Source: Portulaca oleracea (taxonomy: Eukaryota; Streptophyta; Magnoliopsida; Caryophyllales; Portulacaceae). Taken from it: DNA of 64,000 nucleotides. The notes under the pieces were generated by a model that did not search any database, was not told where the DNA came from, and saw nothing but the letters and a program-made list of their open reading frames with translations. The stretch spans positions 59,281,518 through 59,345,517 of the forward strand of contig CM055869.1 in the NCBI GenBank assembly GCA_029582165.1, given 5' to 3'. Below, one piece after another: positions 1 to 11,650 of the stretch; position 1 is the stretch's first letter; every line of letters starts with the position of its first letter. A program made the position numbers and the translations under genes.

Positions 1-804
1 ATTCATATTCTATTTTACCCTTAATAATTACGTAATACAAAAGAGAGGTTAGGCATTTTAAAGGTTCATGTTAAAGACATTTAATTAAATAATTTTCTAA
101 CTAACTACCTCATGATTTTTATTTTTTATTCGATACTAGTTTTCTCTATTAACCCTAAAAGTCACATGAAAAAAATAGAGGTACTAATACACTAAAATTG
201 GTAGTACAATGTAAAAAAAAAGGAAAAAAAATTTAGAGCTAGAAAAAATTTATAAAACTTACAAAAGTAGACTTTTTTTGTGGTTGACAAATCTGATCAA
301 ACTGGTGAAACAAACCAGATAAACCGATTAGCTAGGTTTAAATTGAGTAATTCAGTTAAAAAATGTTCATGAACTGACTTATCCAGTTAACAACCAAAAC
401 GGTAATGAATATTCTCATGAATGTACACCCTCAATCTAATATCATGTATGAAACCAACTCAACCAAAAACTTAAACTGGTAGTCGAAGACATTTGAACAA
501 TTTGCATTACTTGATACAAATTTAAGAATAGTAATATATTTTTATCCGAATTTTAAACAATTTTTAATTTGACTCGAAAAGATATTATTAAGTTGTGTTC
601 ATGATCATGAAATGATGGCAAGCTTGTCCTTAATAATGATTTAGGATTATTGTATAGTGACAAACCTAGAAAATGGGACCCAAAAAACAAGTTTATGTCA
701 ATTCTTTTCATGTCCTTTGTATTTTCATGTAATTAATCCTTCACCCAAAATAATAAAAAATCTGAGTGCAAAGCAAATGACAGAAGACTATTGATAAATA
801 ACTC
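1..804. other. AT-rich intergenic, no gene seen
   Basis: No coding region, RNA gene or clear repeat structure is visible here. The stretch is very AT-rich with many short A and T runs. Confidence 0.5.
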
Positions 805-1312
805 ATCTGTTTCACATTAATTGTCGTCTTTGAAAATCATACAGTCAAATTATAAAAAATTTCACCATAAATTCTCAATATATACAATGAGTTGCTATAT
901 AAAATTATCACAGTTAAATTTGTAACGAAAAATACTATCATAAAAGTATAATATTGCAATTGTTAATAACATACTCCCTTCGTTCCATATTAATTGTCAT
1001 AATTTTGACTTTCATGGTTTCCAATGTCCCACTTTGATTGATAATTTCTTACATAATATGCTATTAACAGTTGCAATGTTATACTTTTATGATTATATAT
1101 TTCGTTACGAATCTAATGGTGGTAATTTTATATAACAAATCATTATATATATTGAGAAATTTATGGTCAAAATTTTTGAAATTTGATTGCACAATTTTCA
1201 AAGACTATAATTAATATGGAACAGAGGGAATATTATGTAATAAATTATCAATCAAAGACTGATATTAAAGACAATAAAAGTCTAAATTATGACAATTAAT
1301 TTGGAGAGAGTA
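805..1312. mobile_element. Stowaway-like MITE interrupted by a second MITE
   Basis: The left part (about 805-971) and right part (about 1232-1312) together resemble the element at 55403-55657: a start like TTAATTGTCGTCTTTGAAAA, then ATATATACAATGAG, and an end reading GACAATTAATTTGGAGAGAG next to TA. The two halves are separated by a complete MITE at 972-1231. Short TA-flanked elements with CTCCCTCCGTTCC-type ends fit the Tc1/mariner Stowaway class; no transposase is encoded. Confidence 0.6.
972..1231. mobile_element. Stowaway-like MITE (inner, nested copy)
   Basis: The element runs from TACTCCCTTCGTTCCATATT to the inverted end AATATGGAACAGAGGGAATA, about 260 bp, with TA at both edges. It closely matches the element at 4576-4836 throughout. 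It sits inside an older relative (805-1312), so it is the later insertion. Confidence 0.7.
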
Positions 1313-1339
1313 TTTCGTTTGCAGAAAATTAAAATTAAA

Positions 1340-1592
1340 TACTACCTCCGTCCCTGATTAATTGTCCTTTAAACTAATTTTATGAGACCAAGAAATATAG
1401 GGAATTGGGCAAAAAATTTGTACATTGTCCAAAATGTCCTTGAAAATATCATTGGAAAGGTGCAAAAACTATATTTACAAGGGATAGAATGGGAATTCTA
1501 GTTATTGGAAATGTAAAAATTAGGTAATTGGATAAATAAAAAGGGACAGAGAAATTAGTTAATTGGACAATTAAAAAGGGACAGAGGTAGTA
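1340..1592. mobile_element. Stowaway-like MITE, second subfamily
   Basis: The ends are inverted repeats: TACCTCCGTCCCTGATTAAT on the left and AAAAAGGGACAGAGGTAGTA on the right. The length is about 250 bp with no coding capacity. A related element is at 29513-29763. Confidence 0.6.
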
Positions 1593-1979
1593 ACATTATA
1601 GTGGTAGAAAAATTTGTAAACATTTCTATCAAAAATAGAAAAAAGTTCATTGACAAATTTAATACTTGGATTTTAACATCGTACATTTGTAGAGTCTAGA
1701 AACTTCACACATAACTTATCTACATAGTTTTTTTGGTATGAGAATACACTTCATTCTAGTTCCATACATGTGCAACTAACTATCAAGATTATTAAATCCG
1801 AAAACTAATTCATTCGAATCACTCCCAAAACTACAAGGAAAAAAAAAAAGAAGAGACTCGTGTGACCAACTATCAACGAGTCCACATTCATTTTTTTACA
1901 ACAATAAGAGATAAGAGGGATTAGACGGTCTTGTTACAAAAACCAACTCGTCCAACCCGACCAAACATATATAATGGAC

Positions 1980-2651
1980 TCAACGAGCCCACATATGGTA
2001 AGGTGACTCACGAGACTTTTGCATCCTCAAATTGTTATAAAATTTCTTGATAAACTCTTCAGCCTCCTTACTCACCTTAATATCTTCTTCGAATTCCTTT
2101 TTCTTGTCCTTTATTGGAAAAGGGGAATCGGTCACTCTTAATTGTTTGGTCATTGGACTTTTCCCTGTCCCAAATCCAGGGAGAAAATAATCAATTCCTG
2201 CTCCCATATCGAGGGGCGATCCTGCGGGCCCCTCGGAATTGTTGATCATCTCGAGGACTTGGTGGACAACTGCCATAGTAGTGGGGTCCTCGAGATGGTA
2301 ATTGGGCCTAGACTTTGACCTGGACTTAGGCTTCGGCCTGTGGTGGTGGGTCATCCGGACCAGGTAAGGGCCCACCGCAGGGCTGTTATCGCAGCTGAAC
2401 TGATAGTCCATCTTGGACGGGGAGAAGAAGTGGTTCGAGGGGCGGTTAGGGAGGCAAATGAGGGAGTTGTGGTGGAGGAGGAGGCCATTGATGGCCTTGA
2501 TTGCTAGGTGGTTGGCTTTCTTTAGGGACATGATTAGGTTGGCCTTGGAAATGCTTGTTTTTTGCACCATTGTGAGGATTGTTCTTAGGAAACTACACAC
2601 TTTTTTTGCTAGTTTCTTGGGGTTGGTTTTTGGTTTTGTAGGGATTTCCAT
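1980..2651 (-). CDS. DUF761 domain protein (cotton-fibre-protein type)
   Basis: This single-exon gene encodes 223 residues. The C-terminal 30 or so residues (VSKEAEEFIKKFYNNLRMQK, then SRES) match the short DUF761 motif found at the C-terminus of many small plant proteins induced by stress or expressed in fibres; the biochemical role of that family is unknown. The N-terminal 55 residues are basic and partly hydrophobic. A His/Pro/Lys/Arg-rich linker lies near residues 100-115 and an acidic segment precedes the motif. The ATG at 2651 is the first in frame, and a TATA-like box lies about 115 bp upstream. The frame is intact and clearly more GC-rich than its surroundings, which supports a real gene. 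No neighbouring gene is functionally linked. Confidence 0.85.
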   Translation of the reverse strand: MEIPTKPKTNPKKLAKKVCSFLRTILTMVQKTSISKANLIMSLKKANHLAIKAINGLLLHHNSLICLPNRPSNHFFSPSKMDYQFSCDNSPAVGPYLVRMTHHHRPKPKSRSKSRPNYHLEDPTTMAVVHQVLEMINNSEGPAGSPLDMGAGIDYFLPGFGTGKSPMTKQLRVTDSPFPIKDKKKEFEEDIKVSKEAEEFIKKFYNNLRMQKSRESPYHMWAR

Positions 2652-2765
2652 GTCTATGCTTTGGTTTTAGAAAGGGAGGATGAGGAGATTAATGGGTGGG
2701 GTTTTGAGAGAGAAAGGGAACAAAAGTAGTACATGAATGAAATGTGATGAGGGGGATCAAAGAGG

Positions 2766-2773
2766 TATTTAAA
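2766..2773 (-). promoter_or_regulatory. TATA-like box of the DUF761 gene
   Basis: On the minus strand this reads TTTAAATA, about 115 bp upstream of the ATG at 2651, a normal distance for a plant TATA box plus a short leader. Confidence 0.45.
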
Positions 2774-2799
2774 GTGGTTGGTGTGTGTCTCATCCTTTT

Positions 2800-4213
2800 C
2801 TTTTTCCCTTTTTTTTTCTTTTTTTTTATTGGGGGGAGGGGGGTTGGGAGGTGATTAAGGAACTAAGCATTGACTAGATAGTCAACACTTCATGTATATT
2901 TATTATTTAGGAATGAAAATTACTTCCTCCCTTTCATAATGTTAATAGCTATAGTATATCTACATACATGCATAGGTAGTCAAAGTTAGAAAATTTTAAC
3001 TGTAAACTTCTCAAAATATGTAATAATTTATTTTATAAAATTATTATTATTATATTTATAGTAAAAATACATTTTAATGTTACAATTTTCAATAGAATAT
3101 TGTATTCAAAATTTATGATAAAAGTAAAATTTTTATTGATGATGTTGTGGAATAGAGTGTTAACCAAACTGATCGAGGGTGAATTTGGCAAGTCAATGTT
3201 ATTCTTTTTTATTGGTAATCATGATCTTCTGGATAAAAATTGATCCAAGTTTAACTCAACTCTCTTTAATTTCGATTTAGACACGAACTCAAGTAAATGT
3301 TAGTCATTTTTAATACGTACGTACATACATATTCGATAGTTTAAGATCCATGCATGCATGTTTCTTATCAAATAAATTTACACATAATTCTATTTTAGCT
3401 GCATAGTTATAACCACAAGACAATGATTGAATTAACAAAAAGACCCCACCATGAATGCTAGAAACAAATTACACGGAAAGAATGAAAAAGTGTACAACAA
3501 AGCAATATGTTGTGCCTTTCTCAAAAGACAAACGTGGCCTCAAACTTTGTCACCAAAACTAACTAAAATTTTGCTCTGAAATTAAACAGTGATATTACAA
3601 CATGGAAAAGATCCCTTAATTAATTACTACGTCTTATGTACGTGCCATCTTCACCTAAAAGACAACAAATATCTTATTTTATTGTTCCTACAATCAACAT
3701 TTTGATTTTTGATTATGTTAATTAATTAACTGTTCTCATAATAAAAAATAATGTACAATAATATTAGTTTCACATTCAAATAAAATATTTAAAAAATATC
3801 TTGCTGTCATTTTGAAGGATTGGAGTAAAATCAAAGTTTTTAATAGTAATACCTGGGCGACACTTAAATAAGACCGAGAAATAGATAATGTGTATTTTTA
3901 TCTTGGGGTGATGATACGAGTTTTGTCCCAAGATACTTTTTATGTGTCTTATCCTGCACCAAATTGGTATTTCTTATGATTTTTGACACAATTTTTTCAA
4001 TAGTAAGTAATAATTATCAATTATAAGAAGGTTGGGATGCATACGTTACGTCAATGAGTACAAATGATACCCTAATTGAATCAACCCCTTCCGTTAATGT
4101 TATTTTGAGTGTTTTTTCGAATATGAAAAATAATGGATAAAAATATAAATTTATACAATTTATATGGGATATTATAGTTATGTAACTTAATCATATCATT
4201 TAATTCCATCTTA
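2800..4213. other. Intergenic, AT-rich, no gene seen
   Basis: No convincing coding sequence is present. Simple stretches such as CATGCATGCATG near 3350 occur. Nothing else is supported. Confidence 0.5.
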
Positions 4214-4441
4214 GGCCTTGTCAAATTCATAGGTAAAAAACAGTTGGGTAAAAGTTAAATTTTGATAACTTTTGGTAAATTTCGGTAACTTTTGGTAACT
4301 TTTGGCAAATTTACATTAATATATCAAAAATTTAAAAAACATTATTTTTAAACTTTGGTAATTTTTGGTAAGTTTTGGTAAATTTAGGCAAAAACAGGTA
4401 AATTTTGATAAAAGACATTTACCCATGAATTTGACAGGGCC
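4214..4441. mobile_element. Tourist-like (PIF/Harbinger) MITE
   Basis: The inverted termini are GGCCTTGTCAAATTCATAGG and, on the right, CCATGAATTTGACAGGGCC. They are flanked by a TTA target duplication (4211-4213 and 4442-4444). The 3-bp TTA duplication and GGCC termini are typical of PIF/Harbinger MITEs. The interior is made of degenerate repeats of GGTAACTTTT. A truncated relative is at about 19070-19245. Confidence 0.75.
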
Positions 4442-4575
4442 TTAATATATAATGATATAGTTTTAGTGATGGGGCAATTCAAGGCTCATATCATTTTCGT
4501 TTGATAATTAGGTAATATTTTCAAAATGGTTCATAAATTCCACCATTCGATTGGGGTTTCGAATTTCGTGCAATA

Positions 4576-4836
4576 TACTCCCTCTGTTCCATATTAATTG
4601 TCATAATTTTGATTTTTACGGTCTCCAATGTCACGCTTTGATTGATAATTTCTTATATAATATGTTATTAACAATTGTAACATTATAATTTTATGATAGT
4701 ATTTTTCATTGTGAATCTAATGATGGTAATTTTATATAGCAACTCATTGTATATATAAAGAAATTTATGGTCAAAATTTTTAAAATTTGATTGTACAATT
4801 TGCAAAGACGATAATTAATATAAAATAGAGGGAGTA
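4576..4836. mobile_element. Stowaway-like MITE
   Basis: The element starts TACTCCCTCTGTTCCATATT and ends with the inverted counterpart AAAATAGAGGGAGTA. It is about 260 bp and nearly collinear with the inner MITE at 972-1231. Confidence 0.7.
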
Positions 4837-5432
4837 ATTTATGACGTGTTAAGGTTTAGATTATTGCACAAGCCTAACTCTCACATCTCCACCTTCCATT
4901 TTATATTAGGCATAATTTAGCTAAGATGTCTATATTTCTTTCGAACCCTTGGGACATCCTGTCCCAAAATCATGAAGCACATCCTCCAACGATGTTTAGA
5001 CATAATTTTCTTCAATTTTGTGACATCTACAAATGTATCAAATACAAACAATCGCAAATTTCATTATCAAATAGTTTGGCTATCCCCCCAAAACCAAACT
5101 ATTTCACATGATTATTTGTCTTTTCATAATAATTGTTTTGTGACAATACCTAAAATTAAAAGAGATTTTTTTTTATCGAAAAAGAGAGATCTTTTTATTA
5201 TCCAAAACGTAAATCAAACTGTACAGTTTACAACATAGAATATGAAGTTCAACATATATAACACAATAGCTCTTCAACAAAAGGTGAAGAATATAGAAAG
5301 TTATTAATATACATATAAGTAGCAACAAAATAAAACAACTTTTCAAGATGGGTCATCTGCCCTTGCCTTCCTTTCTTTTTGCCATTTTTTGAAAAATTCT
5401 TCATTGTTGCCTCTTGATCACCATCGATCATA

Positions 5433-5548
5433 CTCAGAACGCAATTAATATTCACTGTTGTATGTGTCTCCTCATACAAGCTATCATAAACTCAGAACGC
5501 AATTAATATTCACTGTTGTATGTGTCTCCTCATACAAGCTATCATAAA
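5433..5548. repeat. Perfect 58-bp tandem duplication
   Basis: A 58-bp unit beginning CTCAGAACGCAATTAATATT and ending CTATCATAAA occurs twice head to tail (5433-5490 and 5491-5548) with no differences that I can see. Confidence 0.9.
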
Positions 5549-5689
5549 CGTTTTCACCACATTCAAAAATTTGCCATAAGTTTTTCTTAAAAATGCAACA
5601 ATATAAAACTTTTAGTGTGCATTATGCTATTGTAAGTTCTATTATCTAGGCAAACAAAATTGTGGTGATAGAGGTTGATTATAAGAGAT

Positions 5690-5860
5690 CTACTGAAGCC
5701 AATGAGATAGTAGCTCAACAACATCGTGACAGCCTTTCATGTTGGAGTCATGGGATCAATTCCCATGACTTACAATCTCATTAAGTGGAGACGAGCTAGG
5801 TAGGATATCTTTCGTTGGGTAACTAAGTCCAATTAATCTACCTCTGAGATAAAATCCCAA
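5690..5860 (+). mobile_element. tRNA-derived SINE (putative)
   Basis: The segment has a pol III A-box-like stretch (GATAGTAGCTCAACAACATC) and, about 45 bp later, a B-box-like GGGATCAATTCCC, followed by a non-tRNA body. This is the usual layout of plant tRNA-derived SINEs. Ends and target duplication were not resolved. Confidence 0.55.
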
Positions 5861-6313
5861 TTTATATAAATGTCAAATTAACTTTGGCCTTGTTTGGCAA
5901 CAATTAGTATTTGTTTAGCTGGTTGTTTAACTTAAGGTTTGATTGGCGACTGGTTGGTAGCTGGTAAATGGTTACCTGTTTGATTTAGCTATTTGACTTA
6001 TCTGTTTTGGATTAATTGATTGTAAGAAATGTGTTTGCTAAAGTATTTGTTTGTGAAAAGCTACTTCAAAAAGTTTCTTTAACTAGTTTATAGAAAACTA
6101 GCATAGTAGGGTCTAAAAAACTTATATGGAACACTAGGAACACTATTGATCAAACAACTCAATTAAAATGATTAAAAAACTAATAATTTCCAAAAAGATG
6201 ATAAATACCCCAATAAATTGGTAGTCAAACACTTCTTTTATATTACATATTTATATGTATTGATGCCTAAATTAATCATGCTACAAGTTCTCTATATATC
6301 TTTATTATTCCAT

Positions 6314-6489
6314 TGTAATACCCCAGGTTGTTAACTACTAGCTTAAATTAAAAACTTAGTTAACCTAATGATTAGCGCAGCGGATTATCGCTCAAGGGTA
6401 TTACCGCCGTCCACAAGAGCCGTTGCGTTAATCATTGGATTAAGTAAATTTTTAGCTTAATTTAATGATTAACAATCTGAGGTGTTATA
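6314..6489 (+). mobile_element. Short solo LTR with 5-bp target duplication
   Basis: The 176-bp segment starts TGTAATACCCC and ends GGTGTTATA, and is flanked by a perfect TCCAT duplication (6309-6313 and 6490-6494). The last C of the canonical CA end is a T here. It shares a central motif with the 3.27-kb LTRs at 40180 and 49342: GATTARCGCAGCGGA, a spacer, then ATTACCGCCGTCC. It is probably a solo LTR of a small (TRIM-like) or internally deleted relative. Confidence 0.7.
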
Positions 6490-6911
6490 TCCATTTTAAA
6501 ATTTATACTTTGTTTAATCCATCCCTTATAGTTTAACAAATATTTGCGAGAACGATCAAAATAGAAACCGGTTAAAGCCCACGAAGGCTCGTGACTTTTG
6601 GTGAACCAACTCACAATCATAATTTTTAAACTCGTAAAGCTCACGAGCTTAACCGAACTCACAAATTAGCTCACCTAAGTGAATATTTGCTAAACTCGGG
6701 CCTAACTCCAATCGGCTCGTTTCGACCCTTATCGTAATCAATAAAGGATATATACTAGCTTGTTGTAAACTAGCTTCTTAACCGACTATATATACATCAG
6801 TCTCCAATTTAGACGAGTAGTTTCAATTGTTTTACATGATACCAGAAACAATATTTGAAAATAATTTTTTGAATTTTTTTATTTGTTGGTTAAAGACGAA
6901 TTTGTAAAAGT

Positions 6912-7074
6912 AAGGTTGTTAGAATCGGGATCCTAACTCGGATCCATGTAATAGTTAGGATCAGAATTAACTCATGTATGATCGTGGATCAGAATATAGA
7001 TAGTAGAATCACGTCGATAATTTTGGATCATAAAATTGTAGGACTCCCGATCAGGATTGAGATTTTAATAACCA
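6912..7074. repeat. MITE-like dispersed repeat, copy 1
   Basis: The segment begins AAGGTTGTTAGAATCGGGAT and ends with the inverted form GATTTTAATAACCAT. The same organisation is found at 60746-60908. It is about 163 bp and non-coding. Confidence 0.6.
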
Positions 7075-7786
7075 TGTCTAAAAGACAAGTTTGAGATACT
7101 TGAAATGTGACTTGATATAAGTATGTAGAATTCATTGTACCAACAATGGGACCATAGGAGCTCTTTTTAGTGAGTCATTAGGTCCATGTGCGTTATACTT
7201 ATCTTATAATACGAAAATTCAAATTTTGAAGTAAACGTTTACTGAAAAATATACGAAAAATTATGTCATATCATGTGCATTATCGTAGCCTCTTTTTCCT
7301 TTTCTTTCTTGGATAAGAACGTCGTTATTAATTAGAATTTAGAATAGTAGGTTACAATCTATTTTATATCACATTTTTTAGAAAGGGACAAGTTAAATTA
7401 GCATACGTAGCTTGTTAGAGGAAGGCTAGTTAAATTTATTTTCTCTATGACTAGTCATCCAAATATATTTATTGGATATATAATACAATTAGATAAGTTT
7501 TGAAACATTTCATTTGATAATTATCAATTTCTATAATGTTGATAAATTTGTTTGATATTCAATCAAATTTCTATATTATAGATAAATTATTGCTATATGT
7601 TATATGGATGTTGCTATTTTCTTTAGTTTTTTTATGATAATTGAGTTGAATTTGAATAACTCAATTACTATAATTTAAGGAAGTGAATTTCTCTCTCTCA
7701 CATTATGTGCATGATGATCGCTAATCATACCTATTTAAGTGATTTTATTTTATTTTTTTGGAAAACCACTAATTTATTTAGAGGAA

Positions 7787-8339
7787 TGTTAGGTTAATGG
7801 CCCAAATTCTCTTGACTCATTATTTGGCAAGTTTCTTAAACACTCCAAGTTGGTTGCTATTAGGAAATTATTTTATTTCTTAATTATATTTAGGTTGGTT
7901 TCCTAATTGTAATAGCATTCTAAAACTTAATTGTATTTGGAGTGGAAGTCTAGCCAGATCTATAGGTAGTTTACCCTATAAATAGAGATCCTTATTCACC
8001 TTGTAACTAGCGCTAAGCAACCAATGTAGTCGATGTGAGAGCCTTCAAAACTCCCCGTGAGGGAGGCACGGTGTTATTTCCACATCTTCACCCTACTCAT
8101 CCCTAGGTTATGAGAGTCTACGAGAGTTCACACATATATTTTACCTCTTGTAATATCTCCTTTTTCTACTAGTGGATATTGGTTGTCGCCCGTGGGTTTT
8201 TCTCCGAGTTCTTCGGTTTCCCACGTAAAAATACTGTCTCACCCTATTTATCCTTGCCTCTCTCTATTATTATCCTCGATTCCATAATCATAATGTATTT
8301 CCTTCCGCTGCATACATTGTTGTATTTCACACCCTAACA
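7787..8339 (+). mobile_element. Copia-like LTR (solo or truncated)
   Basis: The segment starts TGTTAGGTTAATGG and ends CACACCCTAACA, the usual TGTTAG...CTAACA form of plant Ty1/copia LTRs. A TATA box (TATAAATA, 7977-7984) lies in the middle. A further CCCTAACA at 8376-8383 could be an alternative end. No PBS of the TGGTATCAGAGC type and no pol gene follows, so it is likely solo. The flanking 5-mers (AGGAA left, AGAAA after the alternative end) match only imperfectly. Confidence 0.6.
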
Positions 8340-8922
8340 AGTGGCTAACAACTGACAATTAGATCTGAATCTGATCCCTAACAAGAAAGAAAGGTGGTTT
8401 TATTATTACTTATCAGATTAAATTTGTACTCCCCACATCATTTCTTTCAACCTGTGTATCATATCTTTCTTTCTATCAGATCCGCTCCCATATATATGAC
8501 TTTTGCATGGATCATTACATTTGGTCTACCACATTGTTTTGATAGAGATCTTTCAAATAGGCTTGGTGTCGAGCCTTGTTATAAAGAGGGATGGGTAGGA
8601 ATCTATTAGTTGGTGAAAAAACATGAATGTTTCAACAACAAAAAAACCTTTGTGCTATACATAAAGCAGAGAAAGTAAAAACCTCGAAAATCTCAATGAA
8701 AACTCACTACTATATGTTTGATTCTTTTCTTAGTCCTTGTCCCTTTCGTTTTGACAAAATAATACTAGTGTATAGTCCCTACAAGATATTCCACCTCACA
8801 AAGTTTTTTTTTTTAAAAAAAAAAGGAAGAAGAGAGAAGGTATAGATGTAAGGAAAACATACATTACACTTTCTTTTAACATATTTTTGGGTGATTATTT
8901 ATTAATTTAGCTCACATATATA

Positions 8923-9165
8923 GTACTCTCCCTCTGTTTGTTTTTATCAATTGCCTTGAAAATTATGTCAAAAACTTTGATCGTTAATATTTTAAGTTGT
9001 ATAATGATTCATCATATGAAATTGATGTCATTAGATTCGTAATAAAAAATACAATTAAAAAAGTATAATATTATATTTTTTTGGAAAACATTTATATTAG
9101 AAGTTATTGATTAAAAATCGACACTGAAATCCGTAAATGACAGATAAAAAAGAACGGAGGGAGTA
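8923..9165. mobile_element. Stowaway-like MITE
   Basis: The left end is TACTCTCCCTCTGTTTGTTT and the right end AAGAACGGAGGGAGTA, inverted and TA-flanked, about 243 bp. It is similar in body to the elements at 17698-17933 and 37555-37795. Confidence 0.7.
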
Positions 9166-9854
9166 CATAAATTATATCTTGATCGTCTCTTCATATTTAG
9201 TTTGACTGTTAATTTTTTTGCATATGGATAAAAAGAATATAAGGACTACGTTATTAAGTGACCCTTCTAATAAAACGTTTTTCTAGATTGTGAACAAACA
9301 AGATTTTTGAAAACCTAATTTTAAAACTCAACATCTAAATAGAAAATGATAAATTATTTGTGACTAATAATTACAAAAAACAATATATTGTTTAGAATTT
9401 AATTAAAGTTGTTCGTGAAGATTTAAAATTGGTTTTGCTGTTTTTATGTTTTGTGAGTTGATTGTTTTTATCTGTTTATGTTGTGTATCCTGAGTTGTTA
9501 ATTTATAGTCTTGTTTTGACAATGGCTGTTTGCGAACTCTTACTCGTTTTCGCGCTATAAATAATCGAAAAACAAAATTTACCCCTTTCACATTTAGGTT
9601 ATTTCTACAACTATAAAATGTCTACTACAAATTGCATTATGGTTAGAAAGTTTTCTCCTTGTAGTTAAGAAAAGAATACATAACTGATGCAAGGAAATCT
9701 ATTTATTCCCACCTTTTTAAATAAATTTAATACACAATAATACAACTTTCACATACATACACATACATAACAACATAGTTCCACTTTTATTTTTTTCTAT
9801 ACAGTAATTTTCTAACAACAATTAAAAGTGAAAAAAAGAAAAGCTTTTTAGAAA

Positions 9855-11641
9855 GGATTTTTGGAACGTAACGAGCTGTACTTTACCATTTGTTTGAAAT
9901 AACGAATCAAACAAATTTTGTTGTAATTAACGAACCATACTCGTATTATTGTAATTTCTAGCAAACTGCCACCGAGTCCAACTCGTCGGAGTTGTGACGT
10001 GGCGGTGGCGGATGCTGACATGTCATTTTTTTTAACCAAAAAAAAAAATGCTGAGGAGTGTAATTGGCTTTTTATCGTCATTTCCCTTTATTTTTTTATT
10101 GCCACCTCATCAATTTTTCTTTCCCTTCATCCTCCCTCCTTCATCCTCATTTCTAACCTCCAGCCTCTCCTCCACGCACCACCCATTCCACCACCCACTC
10201 AAATCAACCAATCTCCACGCCACCACAAGGTCCACAACCGAACTCCTCACACTCACCTGCGCAGACCCTCGACCCTCTCAATTCACCCACTGCCCGACTC
10301 AACCAATCGGCCCCACCTTCGTTCTCGCCCAGAACCACGCCCAACCAACACCTCATCTTCGAACCGCCTAACTCACCACCCACAGCCACCCATTCCACCA
10401 CCAACTCCAGTGACCTACACAACCTCAACCTCACCTCACCTCTTTCTTTCTTTCTGTCTCACTCAGACCGACCCTTTCCCCCAACCTCACTACTCTCACT
10501 GTCTTTTTCACACTTCACGCTGCCACCGTCACCTCCACCGCCGTCGGCACCCACACCTAACAAAAGCCACGAATCCTCCCATTTCACCTTTCTCTACACA
10601 CTTCAGATTCCATCAAAATTCAGCCCATAGTAGATCTGTAACCCAGAAAAATTCTATCCGAAACCCATAATCACTACCTAAAAAGCATGAACAGAGCAGA
10701 CAAAGATTAAATCCAAAAATTGTAAATAACGAGTCACTAATCGAACCTAGAATCATGAAAAATCAACACCCAGAAAATCAAACACATTGAACTGAGATTG
10801 AAACCCAGAAAAATCCTCCTATTTATATGTTTTTTATTTGGTACAAATCCAATTGTTCCGCTTTGCTCCTCCATTTTGCTATCTGGATAGTGGAAATTGG
10901 GTAAAGATTTGATTTTCATGTTCCTTTGATTTTTCTATTTAGTACCCATTTGCTCAAAATATCCTCTTGGCAGAGAATTGAGCATGCCTAATTGAGAAAC
11001 TGAGATTTCTTTATAGAGAAATAGAGAGAGAGAGAGATGGGGGTGAGGAAGGTGGGCAGGTATGAGATAGGGAGGAAAAATGGAGAAGGGGCTTGATGGT
11101 GATGATGGATTTGATGGATTTGATGGTGGTGGCGATGACGGTGGTGATGGAATTGAAGGTGATGGTGGTAGTGGGGAGTGTAGTTATGGTGGGTTTGAAA
11201 GGGTGGAAGCTTCTGTGTAAACAATTGGGGATTTGAAGGTGATGGGCATGTAAGAAGTGGTTAGGGAATGGAGGGTCGGGCTAAAGGAGATAACAGGGGA
11301 AGAAGATTTAGGGCTTAAAAGAGGGGGGTTGGGTGAAAATTAAAAGAGGAGGGTGAAAATTAAAAGAGGGGGGTATTAGGCAGGAGAGAGGAGAGAGGAG
11401 AGAGGAGAGCTTAGCTGGCATGGGAAACACACTCTCTGACATTTTTCTCTTTTTTTTTTTGGCGAAAAAATGACATGTCAGCATCCGCCACCGTCACGTC
11501 ACAACTCCGACGAGTTGGACTCGGTGGTGGTTTGCTGGAAATTACAATAATACGAGTATGGTTCGTTAATTACAACAAAATTTGTTTGGTTCGTTATTTC
11601 AAACAAATGGTAAAGTACAGTTCGTTACGTTCCAAAAATCC
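9855..11641. mobile_element. Non-autonomous MULE with long TIRs
   Basis: Two inverted repeats of about 190 bp (9855 to about 10045, and about 11452-11641) begin GGATTTTTGGAACGTAACGA. A perfect 9-bp target duplication, TTTTAGAAA, flanks the element (9846-9854 and 11642-11650). Long TIRs plus 9-bp duplications are the signature of Mutator-like elements. No transposase is present. The left interior is strongly C/T-rich and nearly G-free, the right interior G/A-rich and nearly C-free. An open frame at 9999-10670 is Pro/Thr/Ser/His low-complexity and begins inside the TIR, so I do not call it a gene. Confidence 0.85.
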
Positions 11642-11650
11642 TTTTAGAAA

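Noticed and set aside
9999..10670. 223-residue open frame in the MULE left half
   Set aside because: It starts inside the terminal inverted repeat, is almost only Pro, Thr, Ser and His, and reflects the C-rich skew of the DNA. No domain is recognisable.
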